From: Oscillatoria salina IIICB1
Lineage (GTDB): Bacteria; Cyanobacteriota; Cyanobacteriia; Cyanobacteriales; SIO1D9
DNA: 64,000 nt
Direction: 5' to 3'
Assembly: GCF_020144665.1 (NCBI RefSeq)
Contig: NZ_JAAHBQ010000013.1
Coordinates: 1-64,000 of the forward strand
Below, in pieces: positions 16,594 to 24,825 of the stretch. The notes beneath the pieces were generated by a model, which did not search any database, had not been told where the DNA came from, and saw only the letters and a list, made by a program, of their open reading frames with translations. The stretch's first letter is position 1; each line of letters starts with the position of its first letter. A program made the translations under genes and the position numbers.

Positions 16594-17601
16594 ATGCAGC
16601 TTACCAAAAATAATCTACAGGAAAAACAAACCCACATTTATGATGCGATCGTGGTTGGGGGCGGTGCTGGCGGACTTTCGGCTGGCATTTACTTACAACG
16701 TTATCTTCTTTCTAGTTTAATTATTGATAAAGGCAAAGCCCGGTCTTTTTGGATGCAAGAATTGCACAATTATTTGGGTTTGCCATCTGATACTCCGGGC
16801 CGAGTTTTGTTGCAACGAGGAAAGGAACATTACGCGAGTTTAGATGGAGATTTTCTTAATGGTTTTGTTGAGGAAGTCAGGGATGAGGGAGAAACTTTTG
16901 CGGTGCTGGTAAAAGTAGGTCGCCAGAAGAGTATTCAGGCAGTTTTTCGCGCCAAATATTTAATTGCTGCAAGCGGAATTATCGATTATTTACCGCCTTT
17001 AGATGATCTGCGGAATGTTTACGAATATGCGGGTTATAACTTGCACGTTTGTATGGTCTGCGATGGCTATGAAATGACTGATAAAAAATGCGGTTTTTTT
17101 GCTGGTAGCGAAGCGGCGATTGAGGAAATGGTGTTTAATTTGAGTTGGTTTACAGCATATATTACAATTTTTACTCATGGGGCTTTTGCTGTTAACGAAG
17201 CACTGAAAGAGAAACTGCGAAATCATGGTTATCCGCTTATTGAAACACCGATTAAACAGTTTCTTGGTCAAAATCATCAAATGACAGGAGTTGAGTTAGC
17301 AGATGGCAAAATTATTGAGTTGGAAACGGGTTTGATTTCAATGGGTTCTTGCTATCACAATACTTATCTAAAAGAGATGAATTTGGAATTGAAAGGTGGG
17401 AATTTAGTAACTGATAAAATGTGCCGCACTTCTCATCCAAGAATTTTTGCGATCGGGGATTTAAAAGTGGGCTTAAATCAAGTTATCATTGCCGCAGGAG
17501 ATGGGGCTTTAGCAGCTACAGGAATTTGGCGCGAAATTCGGCGTACTAGGGGAGCAAGATTGTGGTCGAAAAATCTGCTTAAGGAACAAGTTGAGGATTG
17601 A
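16594..17601 (+). CDS. Thioredoxin-reductase-like FAD/NAD(P) oxidoreductase
   Basis: A 335-residue flavoprotein with the FAD motif VVGGGAGGLSAGIYL (about 20-34), an inserted pyridine-nucleotide domain and the C-terminal FAD motif IFAIGDLKVGLNQVIIAAGDGALAA. A CxxC pair is present in HVCMVCDGYE, the position of the redox-active disulfide of thioredoxin reductases. It probably reduces or oxidises a thiol or persulfide carrier. It overlaps the MBL-fold gene at TGATG. The N-terminal length fits the family. Partner and cofactor are not determined. Confidence 0.85.
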   Translation: MQLTKNNLQEKQTHIYDAIVVGGGAGGLSAGIYLQRYLLSSLIIDKGKARSFWMQELHNYLGLPSDTPGRVLLQRGKEHYASLDGDFLNGFVEEVRDEGETFAVLVKVGRQKSIQAVFRAKYLIAASGIIDYLPPLDDLRNVYEYAGYNLHVCMVCDGYEMTDKKCGFFAGSEAAIEEMVFNLSWFTAYITIFTHGAFAVNEALKEKLRNHGYPLIETPIKQFLGQNHQMTGVELADGKIIELETGLISMGSCYHNTYLKEMNLELKGGNLVTDKMCRTSHPRIFAIGDLKVGLNQVIIAAGDGALAATGIWREIRRTRGARLWSKNLLKEQVED

Positions 17602-18431
17602 TGAAAAGTTCGTTTTTAGTCAGAATTTTAGTCGAAAATACGGCTGCGGGTCGAGGTTTGTTGGGAGAACATGGATTAGCTTATTTAATCGAAACTGGTT
17701 CTCACCGCATTTTATTCGATACAGGACAAGGATTGGTTTTAAAACATAATGCTCAACAGTTGGGAATTTGTTTAGAAAATTTAGATGCTGTTGTCCTCAG
17801 TCACGGTCATTTCGATCGTGCGGGTGGTTTAATGGTAGTATTAGATGAGGAATGTCAGGCTACTAATTTATTTTTGCATCCATCGGCGCTGCAACCTAAA
17901 TTTAGTAAGCGGGGTGAGATTGGTTCTCCAATTCAAGATAAAGAAAGTCTGGAAAAGCAATTTCGTCAGTTAGTTTGGACAGATAAACTAACAGAAATTG
18001 TCTCTGGAATTTATGTTACAGGTACAATTCCACGAGTTCATCCTTTGGAGGATACAGGAGGGGATTTTTGGCAAGATTCTCAACACGATCGCGTTGATTT
18101 CCTCTTAGACGATCAAGCATTATTTTTTGCAGCGCGAGAAGGTTTAGTGGTGGTTTTAGGCTGCGCTCATGCCGGAGTTATTAATACTTTAAACTACATT
18201 ACCCAACTTACTGGCAAAGAAAAAATTTATGCGGTAATGGGGGGAATGCACCTCATAAATGCAAGTCGCGATCGCCTGCAAGCAACTGTGGAAACTTTAA
18301 TCAACTATGATGTCCAACTAATCGGTGCAAACCACTGTACGGGAATGACAGCCTTAGCTTTTTTGTGGCATCACTTAGCTGGACGTTGCTTTAGTTGCCA
18401 TGTTGGTACTCGCTTCGAGTTTGGAACTTAA
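17601..18431 (+). CDS. MBL-fold metallohydrolase (COG1237-like) with altered metal motif
   Basis: A 276-residue protein whose ATG overlaps the stop codon of the flavoprotein gene. The metallo-beta-lactamase fold is clear: LFDTGQG, SHGHFDRAGGL, GCAHAGVIN, GGMHLI and GANHCTG. The HxHxDH motif reads HGHFDR, so the last His, a ligand of metal 2, is Arg. The family includes dihydropterin-phosphate synthase-like proteins often found near NifX-type genes in anaerobes. Sequence resemblance to persulfide dioxygenase (ETHE1) is limited to the fold. Substrate unknown; a role in sulfur or cofactor metabolism is inferred from neighbours. Confidence 0.85.
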   Translation: MKSSFLVRILVENTAAGRGLLGEHGLAYLIETGSHRILFDTGQGLVLKHNAQQLGICLENLDAVVLSHGHFDRAGGLMVVLDEECQATNLFLHPSALQPKFSKRGEIGSPIQDKESLEKQFRQLVWTDKLTEIVSGIYVTGTIPRVHPLEDTGGDFWQDSQHDRVDFLLDDQALFFAAREGLVVVLGCAHAGVINTLNYITQLTGKEKIYAVMGGMHLINASRDRLQATVETLINYDVQLIGANHCTGMTALAFLWHHLAGRCFSCHVGTRFEFGT

Positions 18432-18471
18432 CACAAATTGTCCTTACTTGTCAATCTTTATTCAGAAAAAT

Positions 18472-18954
18472 ATGCGGAAACTATTACTTACCTTATGCTT
18501 GGGATTGTCACTGATGATTTTCCCTTTCTGGTTCATTAATTCAACACCAGCAATTGCGGCTACTGTGCAGGAAGAAACAGCGAAATCAAAGCTAGATCTG
18601 CCGGAAGCGATCGCGCAATTTCTCACTACTATTCCTCATGATTATTACACTCTTTCCAACGTAGACAGTCTCAAAAAAACGCTCAAAAATAATCAGGCTC
18701 TCCTAGTTGACGTGCGCCAACCTTCAGAATACGCTTCTGGTCACATTCCTGGCGCGATTAACATCCCCTTACGGACTTTAACGCAAAATCTGGACAAAAT
18801 CCCCCCAGACCGCCCAGTCGTTCTTTATTGCACCACTGGTTATCGCACCGCAATGGGAGTAACTGCTTTACAAATGCTCGGTTATAGCAACGTCCAAGGT
18901 TTTCCTCCCAGCATTCAAGGTTGGCAGGCGGCGAGAGAACCGTTAGAAAAGTAA
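18472..18954 (+). CDS. Secreted single-domain rhodanese
   Basis: A 160-residue protein from the ATG at 18472; the frame is open further upstream inside the MBL gene. Residues 1-30 form a signal peptide (MRKLLLTLCLGLSLMIFPFW, cleavage near AIAA). The rhodanese domain follows, with VDVRQPSEYASGHIPGAINIP and active-site loop CTTGYRT (Cys120). It transfers sulfane sulfur in the periplasm or thylakoid lumen. It is the last gene of the plus-strand run, and its stop is 6 bp from the end of the convergent feoB. The export suggests it handles sulfur produced outside the cytosol. Confidence 0.9.
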   Translation: MRKLLLTLCLGLSLMIFPFWFINSTPAIAATVQEETAKSKLDLPEAIAQFLTTIPHDYYTLSNVDSLKKTLKNNQALLVDVRQPSEYASGHIPGAINIPLRTLTQNLDKIPPDRPVVLYCTTGYRTAMGVTALQMLGYSNVQGFPPSIQGWQAAREPLEK

Positions 18955-18960
18955 ATATAA

Positions 18961-20790
18961 CTAACTGAAAAGCAAAGCTCCCTGATAAAAAAGGAAACTC
19001 ATCATCCAAGCAAACAGAAGCGAAACTCCGGCGGAAAATAAAGTAAATTTCCACGACTTCGATTCATTTAAGATCGTGGCAGATGTGGTCAGACAAGGCA
19101 AATACAAAAGACAAAAAATACAGAAGCTATAAGCTTGGGCTGGTGTCACAGAGATAGCAAGGTGTTGACTCACCAAAGTGGAATTCAAGCCGTAAATTAC
19201 CGCTAAGGAACCGACAACTACTTCTTTAGCAATGATGCCAAAAATTAGTGCCAGAGTTAGATAAGGGTCAATACCAATCGGTTCCATGACGGGGTTCAGC
19301 CATTGCCCAATTTGTCCGCCAAGAGTGGCTAATCCAGTGGTTCCTGGTGGTAGATTGGTAAGAGTCCAGACGGCTAGACAGCCCAAGAGAATAAAGCCAG
19401 AAGCGCGGCTAAGAAATTGTTGCACTTCGCCCCAACTCCTCACGAAAATGTGTCGGATGGTGGGAAAGCGATAGGGGGGTAGTTCGAGGACGAAGGGTTC
19501 GTCATTTTTGAAGACACCACTTAGTAAAACGGCGGTAATCACTGCCACAATTAAACTGAGGAGATACAAAGAAAAAAGGGCGATCGCGCCCCAAAATCCG
19601 GGAAAGATGGCGGCGATAATAAAGACAAATACCTGCAACCGCGCGGAACAAACGGAGAAGGGAATAATCAGCATGGTCAACAAACGTAGCGATCGCGATC
19701 GCAAAATTCGCGTTCCCATTAAAGCAGGTACGTTGCAACCGAAACCCATAATTTGCATGACGAAACTGCGTCCATCTAATCCCAAGCGCACCATTAAGCC
19801 ATCCATTAAATAGGCGCAACGAGACAAATAACCGCTATCTTCCAAGATTGCCATCATCACGAAAAAGAGGAAAATGAGCGGTACAAAGGAAGCAACAGTC
19901 GAGACACCATTCCAAATGCCATTAATCAGCAAATCTTGCATTACACCTGGAAGCGGCTGAATTAGAGGTTCGAGGATAACTTCTTGAAATCCGCTTGTGA
20001 GGAAGCCCATGATATCTTGGGAGGGCAAACCTATTGTCCAGATGAGACAAAACACCAGAAACATCCCTAAGAAAAACAAAGGCAATCCGGCGATCGGGTG
20101 CAGTAAAATGCGATCGAGTTGAGAGGTTAGCGATCGCTGTAAATCCGAAGGGAAAGTAACTACTCCTTCGAGAATTGCGCTCATTGCTTCTGAGGTAATT
20201 GGTGCTGCTGTGGACAGACAATCGTTGAGATTATTAACTTTGTAAGACTGAGATTGAGTATCTAAAGCTTGGGCGATCGCTTGTTTTGCTTGGCGAAAAC
20301 CCTTTCCCTGTTTGGCACTGAGTAGCAAAACTGGCATCTCTAGTCGTTGGGAAAGTTCCTCGGTGGCAATTTCAATTCCGTAGCGTTTCGCTTCATCTGC
20401 CATATTCAAAAGCGCGATCGCTGGTAATCTTAACGCTTTTAGTTGCAACAGAAGACGAATTTGGCGATCGATTTGCGCCGCATTTAAAACCAGCAATACT
20501 AGATCGATCGCAAATGTTTCTAAAAAATAGCTGACTACTTTTTCGTCGTCAGAGAAACTTTTGAGGTCGTAAATTCCCGGTAAATCTACAAACTCAACCG
20601 ACTCACCATTAATCGGGATGGTTGCTTGCAACAAATCCACCGTCACGCCTGACCAATTGCCTACAAAAGCAGACGCACCTGTAATGCGATTAAACAGCGT
20701 TGATTTACCGCAATTGGGCATCCCAATTAAGACGACTCGCTTGACCGCATTAGGATTTTGAGCGGCGCGAGCCCCTGCATGACATCCCAT
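18961..20790 (-). CDS. feoB: Ferrous iron transporter FeoB
   Basis: A 609-residue protein from the ATG at 20790, which has GGGAG upstream; an ATG six codons earlier (20808) has none. The G domain has GMPNCGKST (23-31), DLPGIYDL and NMAD, followed by the membrane permease with its two Gate motifs and about eight helices. The C-terminal cytoplasmic tail of longer FeoB proteins is missing. It imports Fe(II). feoA lies immediately upstream. Sitting between sulfide-oxidation genes fits anoxic, Fe(II)- and sulfide-bearing water and the high Fe-S demand of the Hdr proteins. Confidence 0.93.
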   Translation of the reverse strand: MGCHAGARAAQNPNAVKRVVLIGMPNCGKSTLFNRITGASAFVGNWSGVTVDLLQATIPINGESVEFVDLPGIYDLKSFSDDEKVVSYFLETFAIDLVLLVLNAAQIDRQIRLLLQLKALRLPAIALLNMADEAKRYGIEIATEELSQRLEMPVLLLSAKQGKGFRQAKQAIAQALDTQSQSYKVNNLNDCLSTAAPITSEAMSAILEGVVTFPSDLQRSLTSQLDRILLHPIAGLPLFFLGMFLVFCLIWTIGLPSQDIMGFLTSGFQEVILEPLIQPLPGVMQDLLINGIWNGVSTVASFVPLIFLFFVMMAILEDSGYLSRCAYLMDGLMVRLGLDGRSFVMQIMGFGCNVPALMGTRILRSRSLRLLTMLIIPFSVCSARLQVFVFIIAAIFPGFWGAIALFSLYLLSLIVAVITAVLLSGVFKNDEPFVLELPPYRFPTIRHIFVRSWGEVQQFLSRASGFILLGCLAVWTLTNLPPGTTGLATLGGQIGQWLNPVMEPIGIDPYLTLALIFGIIAKEVVVGSLAVIYGLNSTLVSQHLAISVTPAQAYSFCIFCLLYLPCLTTSATILNESKSWKFTLFSAGVSLLFAWMMSFLFYQGALLFS

Positions 20791-20794
20791 TTGC

Positions 20795-21043
20795 TTACAC
20801 TCCCGCATTCAGGAGGCGTACTTGTACTGTCTCAGCCTCTCGACAGCGCAGCGCAATCTCTGTGGTTAACCCTACTCGGATATGCAAAGCTCCACCCAAT
20901 CTCGCCTTGCGTAAGACTTGGATGGATTTGCTGGAAATCACTCCTAGGGCTGCCAATCGATTCGCTAATTCGCCACCATGACGACCGATATTTACCTGTT
21001 CGACAATCGCCACGTCACCCACGTTTAACTCTGATAAAGTCAT
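20795..21043 (-). CDS. feoA: Ferrous iron transport protein FeoA
   Basis: An 82-residue SH3-like protein starting at the ATG at 21043 (AGGAAA just upstream): MTLSELNVGDVAIVEQV, RLAALGVI and a short C-terminal strand set. A longer frame to 21094 lacks a ribosome-binding site. FeoA is a cytosolic partner of FeoB. It is the first gene of feoAB, with a promoter and Fur-box-like dyad 50-80 bp upstream. Confidence 0.9.
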   Translation of the reverse strand: MTLSELNVGDVAIVEQVNIGRHGGELANRLAALGVISSKSIQVLRKARLGGALHIRVGLTTEIALRCREAETVQVRLLNAGV

Positions 21044-21093
21044 GAATTTCCTAGGTCTACTTAATACAAATTTTATCTTAATTATCGAAGTCA

Positions 21094-21123
21094 ATTATCT
21101 GCTTATTGATAATTAATATCAAT
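21094..21123 (-). promoter_or_regulatory. feoAB promoter with Fur-box-like dyad
   Basis: On the minus strand, TTGATA (21117-21122), a 17-bp spacer and GATAAT (21094-21099) form a good promoter. The -35 lies inside a 19-bp inverted repeat ATTGATA-n5-TATCAAT (21105-21123), the size and A/T character of a Fur box. Iron repression by Fur is inferred. Confidence 0.6.
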
Positions 21124-21177
21124 TATTTCTTCTCTGGCGCGATCGCCTACCTCCGATTTTCACAGAAACTTACTTAA

Positions 21178-21230
21178 TTGAGTATATTTGCTGATTGAAT
21201 TATAATATAAATAACTATATAGTTATATAA
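21178..21230 (+). promoter_or_regulatory. hdr operon promoter and palindromic operator
   Basis: TTGAGT (21178-21183), 17 bp and a perfect TATAAT (21201-21206) form the promoter. A perfect 16-bp palindrome ATAACTATATAGTTAT (21211-21226) covers the expected transcription start, the classic place for a repressor. CTATATAGTTATATAA (21215-21230) recurs with one mismatch in the sqr promoter. An ArsR-family regulator (SqrR/BigR/sHdrR type) is the natural candidate; none is encoded here. Confidence 0.7.
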
Positions 21231-21288
21231 ATGAGATAGCAAATTGGAATTAACGTAACTCAGGGGTACACCTGAAAGGGCTTTACCG

Positions 21289-21996
21289 ATGGGCAAATTA
21301 TTTAACGAACTAAAAGAAGACATTTTGTATCAGCACGGGATGAATGCCTGCCTAAATTGCGGTGTCTGTACCGCCGTTTGTCCCGCAGCCGAATTTAATG
21401 ACTACTCTCCCAGAGAAGTAATGAACACCGTGCAATCAGAAGATGATGAGTTGATTATAGAATTACTCAAGTCAGACAAAATTTGGTACTGCGGGCAATG
21501 TTTTTCCTGTAAAACCAGATGTCCCAGAGGCAACAACACCGCCAACGTTATTTTAGCATTACGCCGACTTTCGATTCGTTACGGCTACTTTACCGAATCA
21601 GAAAAAGGCAGACAACAACTATTTGCCAAGCGGGTATTTGGGGAAAATATGCTCAAACGAGGCTATACCTTGCTAGCCGAAAATATCACACCTGCCCACT
21701 TTCCAGAATTAGGCGAAAACTGGGAATACTATTACGAACATAGAGAAGAAATGCGCGAGTGGTGGGATGTACCAATGGACTTAGAAAATAGCCCCGGTTC
21801 CCACCGAGTCATTCCCGAAAAAGACATGGAAGAATTGCGAGCAATTTATCAAGCAACAGGTGCAATCGAGTTAATGGATAGCGTCGAAAAAAGCATGGAA
21901 AAGAAACTCGGTAGCAAAAAAGAAGTCGAGAAATATTGGCAAACTTGGTTAGAAACAGGCGATAGTAGAAACTACGAAATCAAAGATAACAAATAA
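21289..21996 (+). CDS. hdrC1: HdrC-like iron-sulfur protein 1 (sHdrC1-like)
   Basis: A 235-residue ferredoxin-type protein with two [4Fe-4S] motifs: CLNCGVCTAVCP (Cys21, 24, 27, 31) and CGQCFSCKTRCPRG (Cys68, 71, 74, 78). An acidic C-terminal part follows (residues 100-235), longer than in HdrC2. It would pass electrons between HdrB1 and HdrA. It is the first gene of C1-B1-A-C2-B2, read from the palindromic promoter at 21178, with a 12-bp gap to hdrB1. The name follows the order known for sHdr clusters; function is inferred by homology and synteny. Confidence 0.88.
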   Translation: MGKLFNELKEDILYQHGMNACLNCGVCTAVCPAAEFNDYSPREVMNTVQSEDDELIIELLKSDKIWYCGQCFSCKTRCPRGNNTANVILALRRLSIRYGYFTESEKGRQQLFAKRVFGENMLKRGYTLLAENITPAHFPELGENWEYYYEHREEMREWWDVPMDLENSPGSHRVIPEKDMEELRAIYQATGAIELMDSVEKSMEKKLGSKKEVEKYWQTWLETGDSRNYEIKDNK

Positions 21997-22008
21997 GGAG
22001 AAAAGATC

Positions 22009-23055
22009 GTGAAAGTAGCAAGAGAAAACTTAGCTTGGCAAAAACATCAAAAGCACGTTCCCACAATCGATGAACCGGGAGGAAAATTATGGGGTTGCTT
22101 CCGTAGCTGTTTCTTACAAAGTGCTGCCCCTTACACCGAAGGAATAGCCTATAAAATCTTAAAAAATGATTTAGGCATGGATTTGCGAGAAGCACCAGGA
22201 CATACTTCTTGTGGCGCAATTGGCTATCACGGAGATGTGTCAAACGTAGAAACCCAAATGGTAGTTGCAGCCAGAAACTTTTCCGTAGCCCATCACGAAT
22301 TAGGTGTCGATAATCTCTTTTCCTTCTGTGTAACTTCCTTTGCCAACTACACAGAAATGATCCATCTTTGGGAAGAAGAACCAGAGTTGCGAGAATATAC
22401 AGCAAAAACCTTAAAAGAAACTACAGGGCGAGAATTTTGGGTTCCTCATGTTTCCGGTGGTAGACCTTCTGTAGTTCATGCTTCCGATGTCTTTTTTGCT
22501 AATCGACATCAACTAGCCGCCAAAGCTAAATATAGCCTTAAAGGAATCAAAGCAGTCGATCATATTGGATGTCACTACGGAAAAATATTTCCTGGTGAAG
22601 CAATGGGTGGGGTTGAGTTTCCCCAAGTTTTAGTAGGATTACTAGAAGCTTTCGGTGCAGAAATTGTTGACTATCCCGAAAGAAGACATTGCTGCGGTAT
22701 GGGTTTCCGACAATGTGCATTTCCAGAAAATAGAGACTACACCGCGAGTAGTGTCTACAAGAAAATGAAAAGTTTGAAAGAAGCGCACCCAGATTGTAAC
22801 TTAATGCTTACCAATTGTCCCGGTTGTACTGTATTTTTAGATGCCGAACAAGGAACGATTAAAGAGGTTTTAGAAGAAGAGTTTAACGTTAGTGTTTTGG
22901 ACTACGCCCAACTGACAGGATTAATGTTAGGTTATGACCCTTTCAAAGATTGCGGATTGAATGCCAAAGCAGTGTTAGTTGAACCATTACTGGATCAAAT
23001 TGGCATTCCTTATGACAAATCTAAGACTGCGGAAGAACGCAGAAGACCATTTTAG
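22009..23055 (+). CDS. hdrB1: HdrB-like CCG-domain protein 1 (sHdrB1-like)
   Basis: A 348-residue protein with a GTG start and a strong AAGGAGAA site. The C-terminal CCG motif is complete (Cys188, Cys228-Cys229, Cys270 and Cys273 in NCPGC) and should bind the noncubane cluster. The N-terminal motif is degenerate: one Cys (68) replaces CC, and CVTS (Cys107) replaces CxxC. So only one catalytic cluster is expected, unlike HdrB2. It is the putative catalytic subunit of an Hdr-like complex acting on sulfur-bound thiols. A 103-bp gap with a hairpin separates it from hdrA. Confidence 0.88.
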   Translation: MKVARENLAWQKHQKHVPTIDEPGGKLWGCFRSCFLQSAAPYTEGIAYKILKNDLGMDLREAPGHTSCGAIGYHGDVSNVETQMVVAARNFSVAHHELGVDNLFSFCVTSFANYTEMIHLWEEEPELREYTAKTLKETTGREFWVPHVSGGRPSVVHASDVFFANRHQLAAKAKYSLKGIKAVDHIGCHYGKIFPGEAMGGVEFPQVLVGLLEAFGAEIVDYPERRHCCGMGFRQCAFPENRDYTASSVYKKMKSLKEAHPDCNLMLTNCPGCTVFLDAEQGTIKEVLEEEFNVSVLDYAQLTGLMLGYDPFKDCGLNAKAVLVEPLLDQIGIPYDKSKTAEERRRPF

Positions 23056-23084
23056 TTTTTCCCTGAAAAGAAGAAGAAGGTAAA

Positions 23085-23116
23085 AGTACCTCTGAAAAGC
23101 AAAATTTAGAGGTACT
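23085..23116 (+). terminator. Hairpin inside the hdr operon
   Basis: Perfect 9-bp arms AGTACCTCT / AGAGGTACT with a 14-nt A-rich loop lie in the only large gap of the operon, between hdrB1 and hdrA. No T tract follows (AAAA instead). It is more likely a processing, stability or partial-attenuation hairpin than a full terminator. Confidence 0.5.
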
Positions 23117-23158
23117 AAAATACTCAATAATTGCCAACAAAATTAAAGGTAAAAAACA

Positions 23159-24229
23159 ATGAACAAAAAAGTAGTAGTAATTGGTGGTGGACCTGCGGGC
23201 ATGGCAGCAGCAGGAAAACTGCAAGATTTCGGATATGATGTAGTTTTAGTCGAGAAAAAAGCCGAAGTTGGCGGACATTTAAATAAGTGGTATAAAGTTT
23301 TTCCTGACTTTACCGATGCTTCGGAAATTATCGCCAATTTAAAGCAAGGTTTGGGTGAAACTCGAATTTTAAATAATGCTACTGTCACTCAAATTGAAGG
23401 GTCAGCACCCAATTTTAAAGTAACTGTATCGACAGGAGAAGAAATTGAGGCGACGGCGATTTTAGTGGCGACTGGGTTTAAGCATTTCGATGCTTCTTTT
23501 AAAGAAGAATATGGCTATGGAATTTACGATAATTGCATCACTTCGGTAGAATTGGATGCCATGTTAAAGGCGCAAAGTGTCAAAACCAGCAATGGAAAAT
23601 TACCGAAAAAAGTGGCAATGGTTCACTGTGTTGGTTCTCGCGATCGACAAGTGAATAATAATTACTGTTCGCGAGTTTGTTGTACCAATGCAATTAAAGT
23701 TGCGATCGAGATTAAAGAACAAAATCCCGATTGTGAAATTTACTGCCTTTATATGGATATTCGGGTATTTGGTCGCGGTTATGAGGAATTGTATCGAACC
23801 TCACAACAAGAATTTGGCGTGCAGTTTCTCCGGGGTCGGCTTTCCGAGGCTGGTGAAAAAAATGATGGTAGTTTATTGTTGCGTTTAGAAGATACTTTAA
23901 CCGCAAAACCGATGCGATTGACAGTTGATTTGTTGGTTTTGATGGTAGGAATGGAAGGTAATTCTGAGTTAGCCGAAGTTGCAGGTTTAACTGTTGGTTG
24001 CGATCGCTTTTATACCACGGCACATCAACAATATTCTAATAATGCTTCTCCGAGGAAAGGAATTTTTCTCGCGGGGACAGCCACAGGTCCGAAAGCAATT
24101 GTCGAATCAATTACTGATGGGCGATCGGCTGCGGCAGAAATTGCGGGTTTTTTAGCTAATAATCAAGGCTTAAATTCATCGGCAAATGGGCAGTTAGTAG
24201 CAACAGAAATGGCAGCTTCACATAAGTAA
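23159..24229 (+). CDS. hdrA: HdrA-like flavoprotein (sHdrA-like)
   Basis: A 356-residue protein, the short form typical of sHdrA and lacking the extra ferredoxin and thioredoxin-reductase parts of methanogen HdrA. FAD motif GGGPAG is at 9-14. The HdrA iron-sulfur motif is present: CVGSRD (Cys157) and YCSRVCC (Cys170, 174, 175). The C-terminal FAD motif is IFLAGTATGPKAIVESITDGRSAA. It would move electrons between FAD and the C and B subunits. It is 11 bp upstream of hdrC2. No hypothetical gene lies between A and C2, unlike many sHdr loci. Confidence 0.9.
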   Translation: MNKKVVVIGGGPAGMAAAGKLQDFGYDVVLVEKKAEVGGHLNKWYKVFPDFTDASEIIANLKQGLGETRILNNATVTQIEGSAPNFKVTVSTGEEIEATAILVATGFKHFDASFKEEYGYGIYDNCITSVELDAMLKAQSVKTSNGKLPKKVAMVHCVGSRDRQVNNNYCSRVCCTNAIKVAIEIKEQNPDCEIYCLYMDIRVFGRGYEELYRTSQQEFGVQFLRGRLSEAGEKNDGSLLLRLEDTLTAKPMRLTVDLLVLMVGMEGNSELAEVAGLTVGCDRFYTTAHQQYSNNASPRKGIFLAGTATGPKAIVESITDGRSAAAEIAGFLANNQGLNSSANGQLVATEMAASHK

Positions 24230-24240
24230 GGTGGAAAAAA

Positions 24241-24825
24241 ATGGTAGCTAAAAAAAAGTTTTTATTTGGGCTGAAAGCCGATCGCCAAATTGACGGCGAT
24301 AAAATGAATCGAGAATTTAGCGATCGCGTAATGGCGGAAGGTGGAGAAGGTGCCGCGATCGCTGCTTGTATGCAGTGTGGTACTTGTAGTGGTGGCTGTA
24401 CTAATATTGACCGAATGGATATGTCACCCAGAACCCTTATTCTGATGGTACAACGAGGGGAATGGGAAAAGGTACTGAAAAGTAACAGTCTGTGGTTATG
24501 TACTACTTGTTACATTTGTACATCCAGATGTCCTCGTGGGGTGCGCCCTGCCGATGTCATCGAAGCGGTAAAGGCGATCGCAATTCGCCAAGGAATTGAG
24601 AACGATTCTACCCGATTTAATCAAATATTTGTTGAGTTAGTTCAGAAACGAGGCATCCTTTTTGAACCAGAATTAATGCAGAAATATGGCGGCTTACAAG
24701 CGATGCTCGAACAAGCAAAATTGGGCATTCAATTAACCCTTAAAGGCAAAATGTCGCCCTTTCCGGCAAAAATTAAAAACCCGAAAAAATTTAACGAAGC
24801 ATTAGAAAAGGCAGGCAAACAATGA
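24241..24825 (+). CDS. hdrC2: HdrC-like iron-sulfur protein 2 (sHdrC2-like)
   Basis: A 194-residue protein with two [4Fe-4S] motifs: CMQCGTCSGGCT (Cys43, 46, 49, 53) and CTTCYICTSRCPRG (Cys87, 90, 93, 97). A basic helical C-terminus follows. It overlaps hdrB2 by 4 bp (ATGA), so the two are translationally coupled. It is the electron-relay partner of HdrB2 and HdrA, by homology. Confidence 0.9.
   Translation: MVAKKKFLFGLKADRQIDGDKMNREFSDRVMAEGGEGAAIAACMQCGTCSGGCTNIDRMDMSPRTLILMVQRGEWEKVLKSNSLWLCTTCYICTSRCPRGVRPADVIEAVKAIAIRQGIENDSTRFNQIFVELVQKRGILFEPELMQKYGGLQAMLEQAKLGIQLTLKGKMSPFPAKIKNPKKFNEALEKAGKQ

Noticed and set aside
17601-18431. Persulfide dioxygenase (ETHE1-type) identity
   Set aside because: Motif order and length fit the COG1237-type MBL proteins, and the metal motif is altered.
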